A DNA stretch of 64,000 nt from Dactylonectria macrodidyma (GCA_020744425.1 JAGMUV010000018.1:744001-808000); one strand, 5' to 3'; numbered from the stretch's first letter, positions 45,451 to 57,529 are shown. Notes: generated by a model from the sequence alone, not told the origin. Made by a program: numbers and translations.

Positions 45451-48400
45451 TCAAAGGATCGGGAGAACAGACTTCTCCTGCATCCAATTTATAGTCTCAG
45501 AGGAGCCGAACTTGAGTGCTAAGCTCAGTGGTGTCTGCCCTTCATCTGTCATCGCATGGATATCAGCTCCCCCGGCAAGCAACTTGTCTCCAATATCCTC
45601 AAAACACCAAGGTTTGTGGATGAGACAATCGTCCTCGTCGTCTTTGAAATAAGGAACAATCTCGATTTCCTCAGTATCCAAAGAACTAGATTGAGAGCAG
45701 TTGCTCTTCTCTGAATCAAAGTTGAAGGAGGACAAAGCAGCTGTTCTGTGGTAGAAGGATTTCGCGCGAGGCTCCCCCTCCGCGCGGATCCCCTTATACC
45801 CTCCTGCTAGGAGATGTAGAGGTGTGTTCGCTCTATTGTCTGAAGTTGATGCACTAACCCCCCCTTGCAGAAGGCGTTCCACTAGCATAAAAGACCCTGA
45901 AGCGATTGCATAGTGAAGGAGAGTTTTTCCGGTTGGGTCAATTGCATGAATGTCGCAGTCACCACTGCGTTCGAACCATAAGACCAGGCCTTTTACGAAG
46001 TGGGCAAGGTCTTCGATGATGGCCTTTCGTCTTTTGTCTGAAACCTCCGTAGGAAAGAATCGCCAGTTGTCAAACGAAAGGAGGAGGTCATGCGCAAGCA
46101 GCCACCGATGGGCATGATCAGGCGTGTCGACAATTTCATCAACAGCGATGTTGACAAGCTTAAAAAAAATCGCATCATCAGCGCTGTAATAGTGTTTAGG
46201 CCAGAATTCCGAAGCATAGGAGAAAAAATCGAGTGTATCAATATCGTTGGCTGAATCAATGGACACGAGAAATAGGCAAGAGATACAGCTTCTTAGCATT
46301 GCGATTCTGCAATCTTTGAGGGTTACTTTTTCCTGCCAAGGGCCAACAGGGGTGCCTTCTTCTGCTTGATCTCGTCGAAGAAGGAATTCTCGGGCTGTTT
46401 GATGGACGAGATAGACCCTGGATTGAATGACGCGAAGGAAATTTCCACATGTAGCCTTGATGTAATTTTCCATGGGGTGCTTTAGAAGACTCTGTAGCTG
46501 TTCCAGATCCCGTCGTTCTGGACTGACAATCAAGGCGACATTGAGCTCCTCAAGTGTCAAAGGCCGCGCCGCAGCCAGAATCAACTGAAGAACCTTTTTG
46601 ATTGACTCGAATTGACAGTTTTTAATGAGCTTGGAAAACACAGCGTCGATATTGTGAGCCGCCAACAGTGCTTCGAGCTCTGTCTGCGAAGCTCCCGACA
46701 TCGTTGCCTCTTGAAGAAGCTTAATTATTGGCGTCGTCCACAAGAATGACCTGTCTGCTTTCTCGACCAAGGCTGTTTCCAGTCGTGAAAGAAAATCTTT
46801 TGCCAAGCCTTGAGTCCCAAGCTCACTGATGTGATGTCGGACGACTAGCGCAACATCTTTGCTTATCGCCTCGGTCTCGTCTTCGCCGCGTAGTCGGACA
46901 GCTGCGCGGTTCCCGCTGAGAGAGCGTTTGATGCCATTGTCTGGGCGACTGAAAATGATGACCTTGAGGAAAGGTTTTTTGTTCGTTGCCTTCAGACTGA
47001 ACAATTTGTTGAGGTATTTTAGAAATCTGGCTTGTGAAATATTCTTGCACTCATCAAGCGCGTCGAGAATAATAAGCAGATCCATGGCCTTTGGATCCCT
47101 AGCCACACTGGATAGAATATCCCACATACTCTCAAAGTCGTTGAACATTTCGGTACCCTTGGATTCGAAAGCAGGGAAGGCATGTCGGAGCAGGGATTTG
47201 TCGCTGGAAAATATTTGATGCAACAGCGCTCGTAGTGCAAGGACTGAATCATGTTGATCGTCGCTCTCACTCTTGAAAAAGAAGTGACAAACTAGTTCGA
47301 GGAGTTCCTGATCTCTCTCTGGCCATCGGAGATGTTCGACTAGGAACTTTGCCAGGACTGACTTCCCGCATCCGGGGTCTGCTGAGACCCAAAGCAAATC
47401 GGAGGACTCCTTGTTTCTCCAGCGCTGATAGTCTCGATGGCGGAAAAGCCATTCGCAGGTACCAGTAACTCGATCGGGGTTCACATCACGAAACGACTCG
47501 TAGTTTTTATGATAGAACCCGCGAAGACATTGGAGTTGTTCGTGTGGAGATAAGACTGCGATCACTTTTAGCGACGCTCCAAATGGCATCATCTATGTTA
47601 ATACTTACTTGTCCGGTATGAGGCCGCTTTTGCGACTAGTTCGTCAGTTATTTCTTTCAAATGAAAACCGACACGATTGAATTTCCGCTGACCCCCCCGG
47701 GAGTCTGAAAATTTGCACATCGTAATGTGATTGCCTTCAAGGGGAATTCCGATCTCATTCGGTAGATTCATCACAGCGGCTTTGTCGTCCACTACCTATG
47801 ATCGCCAATCAGTCGGCCATTTCAAACAATTGGTTCAATTGTATGCATGAAAGAACATACTCTGAAGTTCAAGTAGTCCATCATATCAGTTTCGTAGAAA
47901 TTGAGGATGCGTAATGCTTTGTTGCGATCGACAAACGGCTTGGTGATGGCACGAAACGATTCCGAGTGATTTTTGAGATCTGCCAATAGCTTGGAGTTGG
48001 TGCTGTAGCCAAGCGTAGATACCTTGAGAATTGTCCCGATGATCTCACTTAACTTGGCTGATGACGAAGTGGTGTGCGGCGTTCCAAAAAAAGCAACACC
48101 TCCGATTTTGTCGAGAAGGTGAGTAAGATGATTTCTTTCTCGAGCTCTCACAAGGGCCTTTTGTCAAGCTGTTAGCTTTGACCCCCTAACAACAGTTGGG
48201 TTGCAATGTACTTGTTTGAAGATGATGCCACCAAGATTGTGGCAGATGAAGACAATGGGACGCTGTTTTTCTAATTCGCTCGACCTGTGTGTAACGAGGT
48301 CGGCAAGGAGGTCTTCTGCGAAGTTCTCAATGTTTGAGCCGTTATTGTTAGAAGGGACTGACGAATCGTATCCAAAGGACATAACTCTTGCATATGGTAT

Positions 48401-48817
48401 GTGCTGAGGGAGCAGGCTCTCTAGCCAGTTCACCTGATCCCCAGTGGTCCCTGAAGTTGTCCATGTTTTGCGAAAGTGACCGTTCAACCCATGTACGGCC
48501 ACAATGTCGACTATGCCAAGTGCTTCTGGAGGTTTCCCGATAAATGTGAACATTCCATTGATGTCGTTATCATCGCCGTTGTTGTCATCCACTATCGGAA
48601 TTGGCGCAGGTACATTAGATGCTGACCTCTGCTCGGGATCCCTCCCACTAACAATGGAACTTGGCGGATCTGTGGCGGTGTTTGGGAGTTGGGCATCAAT
48701 TTCTTCTGCTGGAACGGTGGCCCTATAGACACTGGAAGTGGCGCTTTTAGGTACTTTATCTGTTTCTTTTGACTTGTTGAAGGATTTGTCGAACAGATTC
48801 CGAAAATGGGATGCCAT
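45451..48817 (-). CDS. NLR-type protein: SesB-like alpha/beta-hydrolase, NACHT, ankyrin repeats
   Basis: Four exons, 48817-48212, 48157-47861, 47795-47609, 47555-45451; introns 54, 65 and 53 bp; 1064 aa from ATG 48817. Residues about 140-330 form a lipase-like SesB domain (VDIVAVHGLNGHFRKTWT, GGVAFFGTPHTTS). Next comes a NACHT domain with Walker A ADPGCGKS (Lys427) and Walker B LLIILDALDEC, and then at least two ankyrin repeats (GKTLLHYAIASGSFMLVERL, GQTPLSLALKFG). This architecture belongs to fungal NLR-like proteins where ligand binding at the repeats releases an N-terminal effector in non-self recognition. The nucleophile elbow reads CHNLGG, with Asn194 where GHSLGG has the catalytic Ser, so hydrolase activity is doubtful. 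The reading frame is intact. Confidence 0.9.
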
Positions 48818-50049
48818 TATGGCAAGATTTTCATGTGACGGAGGGTAACGGCTCGAGAATGGGCGCCTCTGAAGGTGACCTGATTGAGAATGAAAGAAAA
48901 ATTGGAAGACATCAGCAACTGTGGGACTGGAAGAATCAGGGCTTTCAATATCTCTGACAATAGGGTGGGGTAAGCACTCCACCGCAAACTGGCAGTTTCA
49001 TGCAATGCAATGGCCTGATGGACATATGTGACCATTTGATTGATCAGTTAGCCGCCGGGGTTAGTCTGCATATGCAGGTACTATCTGATAGGCCAGTCAA
49101 CTTGTTTTTTTTCAAGCACTTGAGATCTTCGTGCGGAAGCATTCAGTAGCACACGTGCATTTTGAAGTGTGCCACGACTGGGTGAAATACTGAGTGGTCG
49201 TTGGGAGGATTTCGAAACGACGTCGAAGAGGTAGAAGAAAGAGCATCACTATTCGCACAAATAAAATCTCTGGTTACATAACAGTTACTACATAATTTCC
49301 CTTGTTTACTCAATTCATTATCTATTCCAATATCTATTTTGAGTGCACTTTACCTCAAGTTATAGTCTTGTGGTAGGATGTTTAAGCGGAAGAATGATTT
49401 GAAGGTTGGTATACGACCTGAGATTTATGGTGGTGCAAAGAGTGATACTTTCACAGTCGAAGGAAAATGATACCTATCGTCCAGGAATAGCAAATGGCTA
49501 ACTTACACCCCATTGCCGAGCATATGGTGTCTTTGCCTTCTTCGGTCTATGGTGCTGAATGAGCTGAAACGTTTTCTGACACCATCGACTCAGGCTTCAA
49601 GGCTCGGGTATTTACATAACACAAGGTAACATATAGGAAAATCGGGACGATGATGAGATGGAAAATCGAGTAGACAAAAATTTCAATCGTAGCATGTGAT
49701 TTTGTAATAGTGAACATACATAGCTTTACTTTGCCTATGGCTTCGTCCACTACGTGGTACTTAAGTCTATTTGTGGACTACCCTAGCATGAATCATGGTC
49801 CTGGCACTAGGACTAATTCGGGACGTAGCGGGTTAGTAAGACGAGATTTTCACGGACTGTATTGGTTGATAACGCCATTGTCAGGGGAGATAAGCTAATC
49901 GAACCTCCAGACTAAACAGGCAGTGCGGTCCGATGGGTGTACTCTTGGGAAAAGCAGTTCCGCATGCACTTCTTGTGGTTTCATGGAACTGAATGTCGAA
50001 GATTGAATGCAGACGACACTGGGGGCTAGGATCTAAACAGGCACAAGGC
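48818..50049. other. Gene-free stretch between divergent genes
   Basis: Promoters of the NLR gene (minus) and the C6 regulator (plus). No gene or repeat recognised. Confidence 0.4.
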
Positions 50050-52163
50050 ATGGCTACGCGACACTCAAAGACATACGGAGCTTGCTCAACATGCAAAGGC
50101 CGCAAGGTCAAATGCGATCAACGGAAACCGGCTTGTGGTGATTGCACGCGATTGGGACTGCCCTGTGGCGGTTACACAAACAACTTGCTATGGATTAAAT
50201 ATGATCCCTCTGGTGGAGAAGGCAGTGGGGTGTCCAAGGTGGCGCACAATGCTGTCACTTCTCGCCGCATATTCCTGTCTGGTATGTCGACTCCTGACCT
50301 CGTTTGGCCAGCTGCTGATAAAAATTGCTAGAACGGGAAAGGGCAGCCATGTCGGAGACAATGATATGCTCATTAGCCCCGTCTTCTATCCAGCAGGTGT
50401 TAGATGAGCTGAGCAATGAGGTTGAACGGACCGATGCCATGTCCCAAACTACAGTCAAGGGGCCATTCGGAGTCTTCCAGGCTACGCACCCGGGCATCTC
50501 TTTAACAACAACGTCCCCAGGTCAATTGGATCAACAGATTGATGATTTGCCTCTTGAAGTTCAGTCGTCTAGCCACGATGAGCTTGGAATGAGTGAGACG
50601 CCACTGCCTTTCACGCTTTTCATGGACTGCGACTTCGACTCCCTGATCAATATCGAGTATGAGCCTCTACAACTGGATCGACTGATTCTTCCAACATCAC
50701 AATTCTCATCACCATCTCCACCAGCAATGCTTTCTCCACCAAAAGCCAGGGATATGCAGGACCTCGAAATGGCGCGTATCAATCATCTCCTAGAAAATTA
50801 TCAGTCCGACATGTCCAGATTGCTGCCGATGTCATACAACAAGAAACCGCCATGGCAGACGCTGTACCTTCCATCCATCAGAAGCACTGTTGGGGAGTTT
50901 GTTCTCCAAGGAGATGCCGGAGCCGCCCGAGCATCGTTGCTGTTTTCTATCCTCGCCATCAGCGCATTCAATCTTGACCGATTGAGCGGCGAAGCGGCAC
51001 AGACAAGCCATTGGTGGCAGCTTGGGCAGACGTACAAGCATCGAGCAAAAGAGCGGGTAAGACAGTCGTTGCAAAATGAGTCAACGGGTCGCGCAAAGGC
51101 AAAATACAAAGATGTATTGATGGCGCTTCTTGCCATGGTGACACTATGCGTATGTCATGTAGTAAACTTCAGCGTCACAAATACTAATACGTTGTTCCAG
51201 GTAATGAGTGGAAGCCTATCCGAAGCCAGGTTCTACTTACTCGACGCAGAGAAGTTCATCTGCATGCGAGGGCTTTCGAAGAAAAACATCTCAAGAAAAG
51301 TCACTCAACTGCACAATATCTATCTGTATCAAAGAGTTATCGAGGAAAGTACATTCTTGTATCCTAGCCCACCAACATATGACCTTGGGCAATATCAATA
51401 TTTGATCCAAACATGCGACATGGAGTTCCCTTCATTGACGACGCAAAGCCTCATTAAGCAGACAAATACCACCATGGCTCCGCCCGTTGAATATGAAAAT
51501 CTGCTTTCTAGGTCCAGTACAAACCCCGAGATTGGCTGTCTGACGACGAGGGAGATTTATGGCATACCGCAAGCCTTGCTCGGATTGATATCGCAAACAA
51601 CACATCTAGCAAATGAGCTGGATTTCTTCTCTGCCAAGGATAATGATTGCTCATTCACCGAACAGCTCAACAAACGCTCTACGCAGCTGGAAAACAAGAT
51701 CTGCAATTGGGACGGCATCTTAAGAGACGTGCCAATTCATTCCGGAGTTGCAAACGAGGACAACTGCCTCATGATGCACCATCTGGTGCTTGCACTACAC
51801 TCGTCCTTGATAATATTCTATTATCGGCGAGTCCGGAAGATTAATCCCGTGATACTGCAATCATACGTCGAGCAAGCATTCACGCACTTGTTGCGTTGCA
51901 CCGAATTCTCACTGCAGCATGATCAGACCGTAGCCATGGTGTGGCCCGGTTTCATCGCTGCATGCGAGGCGCTGAGCCCGGATTCCCAGGCAAAGTGGCT
52001 ACAGTGGCTGCGTGAAGCTGGCAAGAGGAGTAACCTGAGAGGCTTCGATGTCTCGGCTGATGTGGCGATGGAGGTTTGGAAGAATCGCAAAGAGAGGAAC
52101 GACATTACGGTCAGTTGGGTTGATGTTTTGAGGCAGCGTGACATACGCCTGATCTTGACTTGA
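50050..52163 (+). CDS. Zn(II)2Cys6 transcription factor, ARG-type, in hydroxyproline-like module
   Basis: Three exons, 50050-50281, 50332-51149, 51201-52163; 670 aa. Zinc cluster Cys12-x2-Cys15-x6-Cys22-x6-Cys29-x2-Cys32-x6-Cys39 is followed by LLWIKYD, a block common in the group of fungal regulators annotated as arginine-metabolism/ArgRII-like, with a long Fungal_trans_2-like region behind it. The second intron (51 bp) is a multiple of three with no in-frame stop, so both spliced and retained forms keep the frame. It lies 275 bp from the 3' end of an MFS transporter, which is divergent from a hydroxyproline dehydratase gene; control of that pair is a plausible inference. Confidence 0.87.
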
Positions 52164-52437
52164 GGAGGTCATAGGTTGGCACATAGGAGGGGCTTGGCTT
52201 TTAGAAAGCAGATGGACTGGGATTCAATGAAAACCATGCTTGAGGGGAACCTGGTAATGCGTGGATAATGTTGGACTTACGGGGTGCGACCATGCTGCTA
52301 GGCAAACCCATCCTGCCATATGTTTAGACAAGGTGAATATAATGAGCATTGCATTTACAAGACAGCCCGCTGGCATCTTATTATTAAATAGCTGAATACG
52401 TCTTGGTCTTAGCAGGGTCCGCAGGTCTGTAGTGTCT

Positions 52438-54006
52438 CTAATAAGAATATCTGAACTTTGAGTTCTGTCCATCCGTCAGATCTTCTTCCTCAGAGGTATC
52501 CTGATCCAACTCTTCCGTCATTTCGCGTGACCTTTTCTTGTTTGTGATTATTTGCACTGCAGCGTAGGCAGCGCCAGTGGCAAACATGATCGCGAAACAC
52601 ACAAACATGGCAAAAATACCGGTCTGGTAAGTTGGTGCCTCCTTGGTTCGGAAGAACTGAGGGCCGATGATGTTGCCGACGGCGTAAGCAATCGCGATAG
52701 ATGTGCTTGCGAAGGACTTCTTGGTCATGCCGCTGTTATTTGAGGTGGAAAGAGACAGCGCCATGACCCACGAGACATTGTAAAAGCCCATCAAGTACAC
52801 TCCTCCGAGAGCAAGGTTACGCTGAGCCTCATGGTCGGCAAGGCGAACAATCATGGCACCAGCAAGCGCTGGCAATGTACTTAAGCACCAAATGATGCAC
52901 CGGATGTTTGGGACAAACTGCGCTAGCAAGCCAAGGGAGAATTGCGCGACAAACGCAACGGCTGCCTGTGGCGTTGCCAGTAAGGTCGTACGTTGCGGAC
53001 TGTAGCCGAATCCGTTGATGATGAGCGGGTTGAAATTGGTGATACCTGCGTTCGTGACGGATTGCGCAATGGTGAAGGTGATCAAAATCCAGTACGAAGG
53101 TGACTTGAGTGCCTCAACACACTGGGAGCGCTTGAAGCCGGCAACCATTTTGCCCTGCTGGTTCGAGGCAACTCGCTCAACGGCTCTGAGCTTCTCCGAT
53201 GCGGTCAAGAACCAGGCCTTGCCGGGTGTGGTTGGCAGCATCAAGGTGGTGAAGATACCGAGGGTGGTAGTGATGGACCCGTAGATGATGAACAAATATC
53301 GCCACTTAGAGAGAGGTCCGGGGATATTTGCCATGGCCCATGCCAGGATACCTCCGAAGATACCAGCAAAGGTATTATACCAGAGAGCAGTTCGAAGGGC
53401 CTGCTCAGACCGTTTCCACCAGGTCGCCGACATGATCATGAAGCATGGGAGAATGGTGGCTTCAAACATGCCGAGAAGGAAACGTACGGCAGCGAGGCCT
53501 GCAAAATTCTGGCAGGCTGCCATGCAAATTAAGCTGATTCCCCAGCCAGTGGTAGAGATTCCAATAACCTTGCCAGCAGGAACCTTGGTCAAGATCCACA
53601 ATGTTGGCGGAAGCATCGACAGATAGCCAAAATAGAAAATGGAGCCGAGCCAGGAGTACTGCTGGTTGACCAGCTTGGCGTCGTCCTTCAGGCCGAGAAT
53701 GGCAGCGTAGGCAAGTGCATTCTTGTCGAGGAACTCGAAAGTGGCGACGATAACCAACAGGCTGAGAACGCAAGCGTCTGTCTTGAGCAGGATGCGCCTG
53801 TCGAGTTTGACCTCTTCTGCAGTTCGCGGTTCATCGAATGCATGAGACTGGTCCACTTTCTTTGGGGTGTCGCTCTGGTCGAGGCTCGTTTCTTCAACTC
53901 GTGGCTCTGCAGCCACGGCATCGCGTGTCTTGTGATCTATGACTTCGTGTTAGTGAGTGTCTGAGTTTCCGAGCAGATGTAGGTAGTGGTCCATACCAGA
54001 CGACAT
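52438..54006 (-). CDS. MFS transporter, anion:cation symporter type
   Basis: Two exons, 54006-53997 and 53936-52438, with a 60-bp intron; 502 aa. The first exon is only 10 bases (three codons plus one base) and supplies the ATG; the long exon alone begins only at a GTG. The pattern fits the fungal allantoate-permease group: LDKNALAYAAILGL in segment 1 and loop, FYFGYLSMLPPTLWILTKVPAGK, RFLLGMFEATILP and AGITNFNPLIINGFG. About twelve membrane segments are expected, in the plasma membrane. The gene is divergent from a trans-3-hydroxyproline dehydratase across 519 bp, so import of hydroxyproline or a related acid is a reasonable but untested guess. Confidence 0.9.
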
Positions 54007-54525
54007 CGTGAATGATTGGCAAGAAGAAAGTAGCCTATCCAATACAGCTGATATGAAGATTTTTACTGCGAGTCTGTTAGTTACATATTGGGAAGAAACG
54101 GCTTCCTTTAAATGTATTTGGTTCATCACAGAAGTTGGTGACCCTGTCTGAGTAGAGGAGCACGCAATACGTTCAATTCGTCCTGTCTGGCCTAATTGGG
54201 CGATGATACCATAGTGGGGCTGACGCGTCGAAGAGATAAGCTGCGAAAGAGGCAGGGCGGTCCGACAAGTGTCCAGACACCGGCGATACCCGATCAGTCC
54301 AAGTGTTTATATACAATTCGGGACGCCACTAGATCTATTTCTGTTTGTTCGAATGATGTGATCAGTATGAGATTATTTGTGCAATTTCTGGTAAGAACTT
54401 CCATCGAATCCATGGCAATTGCTCTTATTTAACAGGGCATAGATCCAAGATACTCACACTCGCCTAGCATTGCACCATCGCCTTGGACTCTGTTCTAATT
54501 CGGGTATGAAAACAACATCACCGCC
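54007..54525. promoter_or_regulatory. Divergent promoter of MFS and hydroxyproline dehydratase genes
   Basis: 519 bp with no gene. A GATA site AGATAAG lies at 54234-54240, and a CGG-N1-CCG inverted pair at 54258-54264 is a candidate C6 site. A TATA-like TTTATATACA is near 54307. Shared regulation is inferred. Confidence 0.5.
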
Positions 54526-55749
54526 ATGGGATCCATCGATATAGACTTCCAATTCTCAGACAGCTGGATACCAGGTCACAGCCCCATCGAGTGCATCGAT
54601 CTGCACACCTCTGGTCAACCTGCACGCATTGTGATACGCGGCTTCCCACCTCTCCACGGCACCTTGCTTGAGCAACGGTCGCAAGCGCGAGAGAAACATG
54701 ACCATCTCCGCTCTCGGATCATATTGGAGCCTCGCGGCCATGCAGCCATGTTTGGCTGTATTCTTCGTCCGCATACGGAGTTAACGGCAACCGGCGAGGC
54801 ACACATGGGAGTTTTGTTCATGCACAATTCTGGATTTTCGGACATGTGCGGCCATTGTACGTTTGCTGTGGCTAGGTGCTTAGTCGACATGCATGACCAG
54901 GATGTTTTCCCGCAAAGGAAATGCTTATCCTACGAAGAGGCTACGCAGACTGTGGAGATCAAGTTACACACTCCAACCGGGATCGTGAAGCTCGTGGTAC
55001 CAACGCTTCCGGGTGGGTTGAGGAGTGACGCTTCAAAACCCGTGGCATTCTATTCCGTGCCCGCATTTGCTGCCGCCCTGGACCTCCGTGTGCCCATCCC
55101 CGTGGCAAACCGTTGGCCAGAACTCGGCGACCGAGAAGACGTCGAGATCGACATTGGATATGGCGGCGCATGGTATGGTCTTGTGAAATGCCGAGATCTG
55201 GGCTTCAGCTCAGGCCTCCGAAACCCCGACCTTCATGCATTGGAGCGAGTGAACCAGCTACTCGAACAATCACTATCACAGTTTCTTGATCATGAGAAAA
55301 ATCTGTTTGACTCAATACCAGCAGGATCGGAACAAGTTCAGGTGCGAAGAATCATGATCACGGATGAACAGATCGTTCAAGACGTCGGAATGAGCCAGGA
55401 TCACGAAGCGGGATTGCTATTTTACGAGAGCCAGCAGATCGATCGCTCGCCTACAGGTGGATGTGTGGTGGCTCGAGTTGCGGTGGCATATGCGAAGGGA
55501 CAGTTGCGACTGCACGAAGGCAGATTCTACAATTCGCTTTTATCCATTGCTCACAAGGGTGAGGGCGCATTCTTGGGAACACCAGTGAAAGAGGTGAGCT
55601 TTATTGACAGCACTGGGAGTCTATCTGCTGGGGTCAGGGTCATGGTCCAAGGGAAGGCATATTATACTGGTCGTTCCACGTTTTTAGTTGAGGATGGAGA
55701 TCCATTATCAGATGGTTTTGCGTTCCAATCAGCCGTAATGGGCGGTTGA
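54526..55749 (+). CDS. trans-L-3-hydroxyproline dehydratase (proline racemase superfamily)
   Basis: 407 aa, intronless, ATG at 54526 in a strong CCGCCATGG context. The proline-racemase fold is shown by IDLHTSGQPARI at the N-terminus, the first catalytic Cys in SDMCGHC (Cys108), and DRSPTGGCV, where Thr310 stands in place of the second Cys. In this superfamily Cys/Cys marks racemases and epimerases, while Cys/Thr marks trans-3-hydroxy-L-proline dehydratase, which removes water to give delta-1-pyrroline-2-carboxylate. The product is normally reduced to proline by a separate enzyme not seen here. The divergent transporter and nearby C6 regulator suggest a small module for using hydroxyproline-containing material such as collagen or plant wall proteins. 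Confidence 0.88.
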   Translation: MGSIDIDFQFSDSWIPGHSPIECIDLHTSGQPARIVIRGFPPLHGTLLEQRSQAREKHDHLRSRIILEPRGHAAMFGCILRPHTELTATGEAHMGVLFMHNSGFSDMCGHCTFAVARCLVDMHDQDVFPQRKCLSYEEATQTVEIKLHTPTGIVKLVVPTLPGGLRSDASKPVAFYSVPAFAAALDLRVPIPVANRWPELGDREDVEIDIGYGGAWYGLVKCRDLGFSSGLRNPDLHALERVNQLLEQSLSQFLDHEKNLFDSIPAGSEQVQVRRIMITDEQIVQDVGMSQDHEAGLLFYESQQIDRSPTGGCVVARVAVAYAKGQLRLHEGRFYNSLLSIAHKGEGAFLGTPVKEVSFIDSTGSLSAGVRVMVQGKAYYTGRSTFLVEDGDPLSDGFAFQSAVMGG

Positions 55750-55930
55750 GTTTGGTAGTCATGGAAATGTACAACAGAGAAGGCGTGTCTCTCTTTTGAG
55801 GGTCAACAACGCCAGTTGTATCAAATTTTCTCGGACAAGCAAAAGATTCAAGAGTCAATTCATTGCAAGTACCAACTAACAACCAGAATACAGACAACTT
55901 GACCCAGCCATCGGCCAATGAATTAATGCG

Positions 55931-57529
55931 TCAATAATATGACGTCCTCCCCAACTCCAGGCGGATGGGGACGTCTCCCACCACACGGAAGTTATAACGG
56001 CCATCGTTCGGGCGGTCGCGGCCGTGTTCGAATTCCCTCCATCTTTTGTAGCCGAATTCGACACCTACCGCTGTGAAATCATTCGCTACGTCGTTGTTCA
56101 TGAATGGATGCTCTAGGTCGCAAATGACTTGTCGCAGATTGGGAAGTACTGTTGGTGTATGCCACTTCGAGCTGGCAAGACGGCGTAAATCTTTCTCCAG
56201 ATCGTGTTTTCCCCCAAATTGAGACACCAGAAAGTGAAGTGTTTTGATCGAAGGGGGGATCATTCGATTGAGGAATTCATATTCGCTTGTGCCATCGGAA
56301 GAGATCGCCATTGTGTTTGAGCTGAGCAGTAAATGCTCCAATGAGGTAAAATCGTTGAGGCTGGGGTATTGATATTGCCTGACTTTGGGGAAACGCACTC
56401 GACGGATATCTAAATGCAAGCACTTGAGAGTATTCTGGTGGTGGCGAAGAAGGTAAATAATGCGACCTAGCTCCATACCTGGAACGGAATACTTTCCATT
56501 TCCTGCGCTAGGTGCCTCGAGAACGAAAGTACAAAGGCTCCCGGTACATGCGAGGAGGATGTCTTCAAGAAAAGAGGCTGACGGGTCCCAATGCGCTTTC
56601 AATTCTTTTGGTATAAGTCGGAGGACCTTCAAATTTGGCATTTTAGGGATTGGAGGCTCCGAAGCCCATGTGCCGTGGATGTTGAGCGTTTCCAAGCCCG
56701 ACGCTAGTTCGACAAGTGGACTGATCCAAGTTTCTATGTCGAGAATCTTCATCGGTAGGTGGAGCAGTTGGAGGTCTGCTAGAAACGACTCAGGCGATGA
56801 CCCCAAGATGTGCTGACATCCTCGGGTGCTGAAGTGCTGCAGGTTGGGCAACTGTTTAATCAACATGGCGACCAGCTGGCTCATCAACCAGCAATCCCCA
56901 TGGCCATAATGAGGCTCGTACTTGTCTTCCACTGACTCTTTAGCTTTCGAATCAAGCCCTCGCCCATGATCAAACAACGTCATGAGGAAACGACTAAAGT
57001 GGTCGTGGGGATCGGTGAGGTGTTTTTTGGCGCGCTTAATCCACAGGCCAGGAAGATCAATGTACATGGCATCTGAATTTGCGAAGAAGGTTCTTCTGGC
57101 ATCTTGGTTGTCGATCCAGGTGATCAGATGCGAGTGGATAGAGGCCACCTTGACGACCTTTGCAAGATCACGACGCTCCCTCATGGTGCGCATGAAGAGG
57201 ATGAGGCGTTTTTTCCACACGACCCCCTCTGATTTCCACGAATCGCCATGACCGAGGACGAACTCGTGGTGCAGGACGGGCTGGGAAATGCACCGGAGTC
57301 GCTTCGACGTGAGGGATAGCGACCATAGCGGGAGGATATAGTGTTCGGAATACCACGAACTGCTGCCCTCATTTTGCTCGCCCCTTTGGTCTTGGAGGTC
57401 TTGCTCGTGCTGCGGTAAGGTGCCGATGGTGGACGGGCCACTGTGCTCACCACGGCAATGGAGGCAAAATAGTCGGATGATTTTGCACAGGACCTCATTC
57501 GGGAGGTTAGGGAGCAAGATCGGAGCCAT
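55931..57529 (-). CDS. F-box/leucine-rich-like protein
   Basis: 532 aa from ATG 57529 (the frame is open a further 36 codons upstream, but that part is a Ser/Ile/Leu-rich leader and this ATG precedes the domain). The N-terminus has an F-box-like LPNLPNEVLCKIIRLFC followed by LPLWSLSLTSKRLR. The rest holds irregular leucine-rich segments (LPNLQHFSTRG, GLETLNIHGTW, MPNLKVLRLIP, LKCLHLDIRR). Proteins of this layout usually act as substrate receptors in SCF ubiquitin ligases; the target is unknown. Such genes are numerous in ascomycetes. No intron or lesion is seen. It ends 181 bp from the dehydratase stop, with the two genes convergent. Confidence 0.8.
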   Translation of the reverse strand: MAPILLPNLPNEVLCKIIRLFCLHCRGEHSGPSTIGTLPQHEQDLQDQRGEQNEGSSSWYSEHYILPLWSLSLTSKRLRCISQPVLHHEFVLGHGDSWKSEGVVWKKRLILFMRTMRERRDLAKVVKVASIHSHLITWIDNQDARRTFFANSDAMYIDLPGLWIKRAKKHLTDPHDHFSRFLMTLFDHGRGLDSKAKESVEDKYEPHYGHGDCWLMSQLVAMLIKQLPNLQHFSTRGCQHILGSSPESFLADLQLLHLPMKILDIETWISPLVELASGLETLNIHGTWASEPPIPKMPNLKVLRLIPKELKAHWDPSASFLEDILLACTGSLCTFVLEAPSAGNGKYSVPGMELGRIIYLLRHHQNTLKCLHLDIRRVRFPKVRQYQYPSLNDFTSLEHLLLSSNTMAISSDGTSEYEFLNRMIPPSIKTLHFLVSQFGGKHDLEKDLRRLASSKWHTPTVLPNLRQVICDLEHPFMNNDVANDFTAVGVEFGYKRWREFEHGRDRPNDGRYNFRVVGDVPIRLELGRTSYY

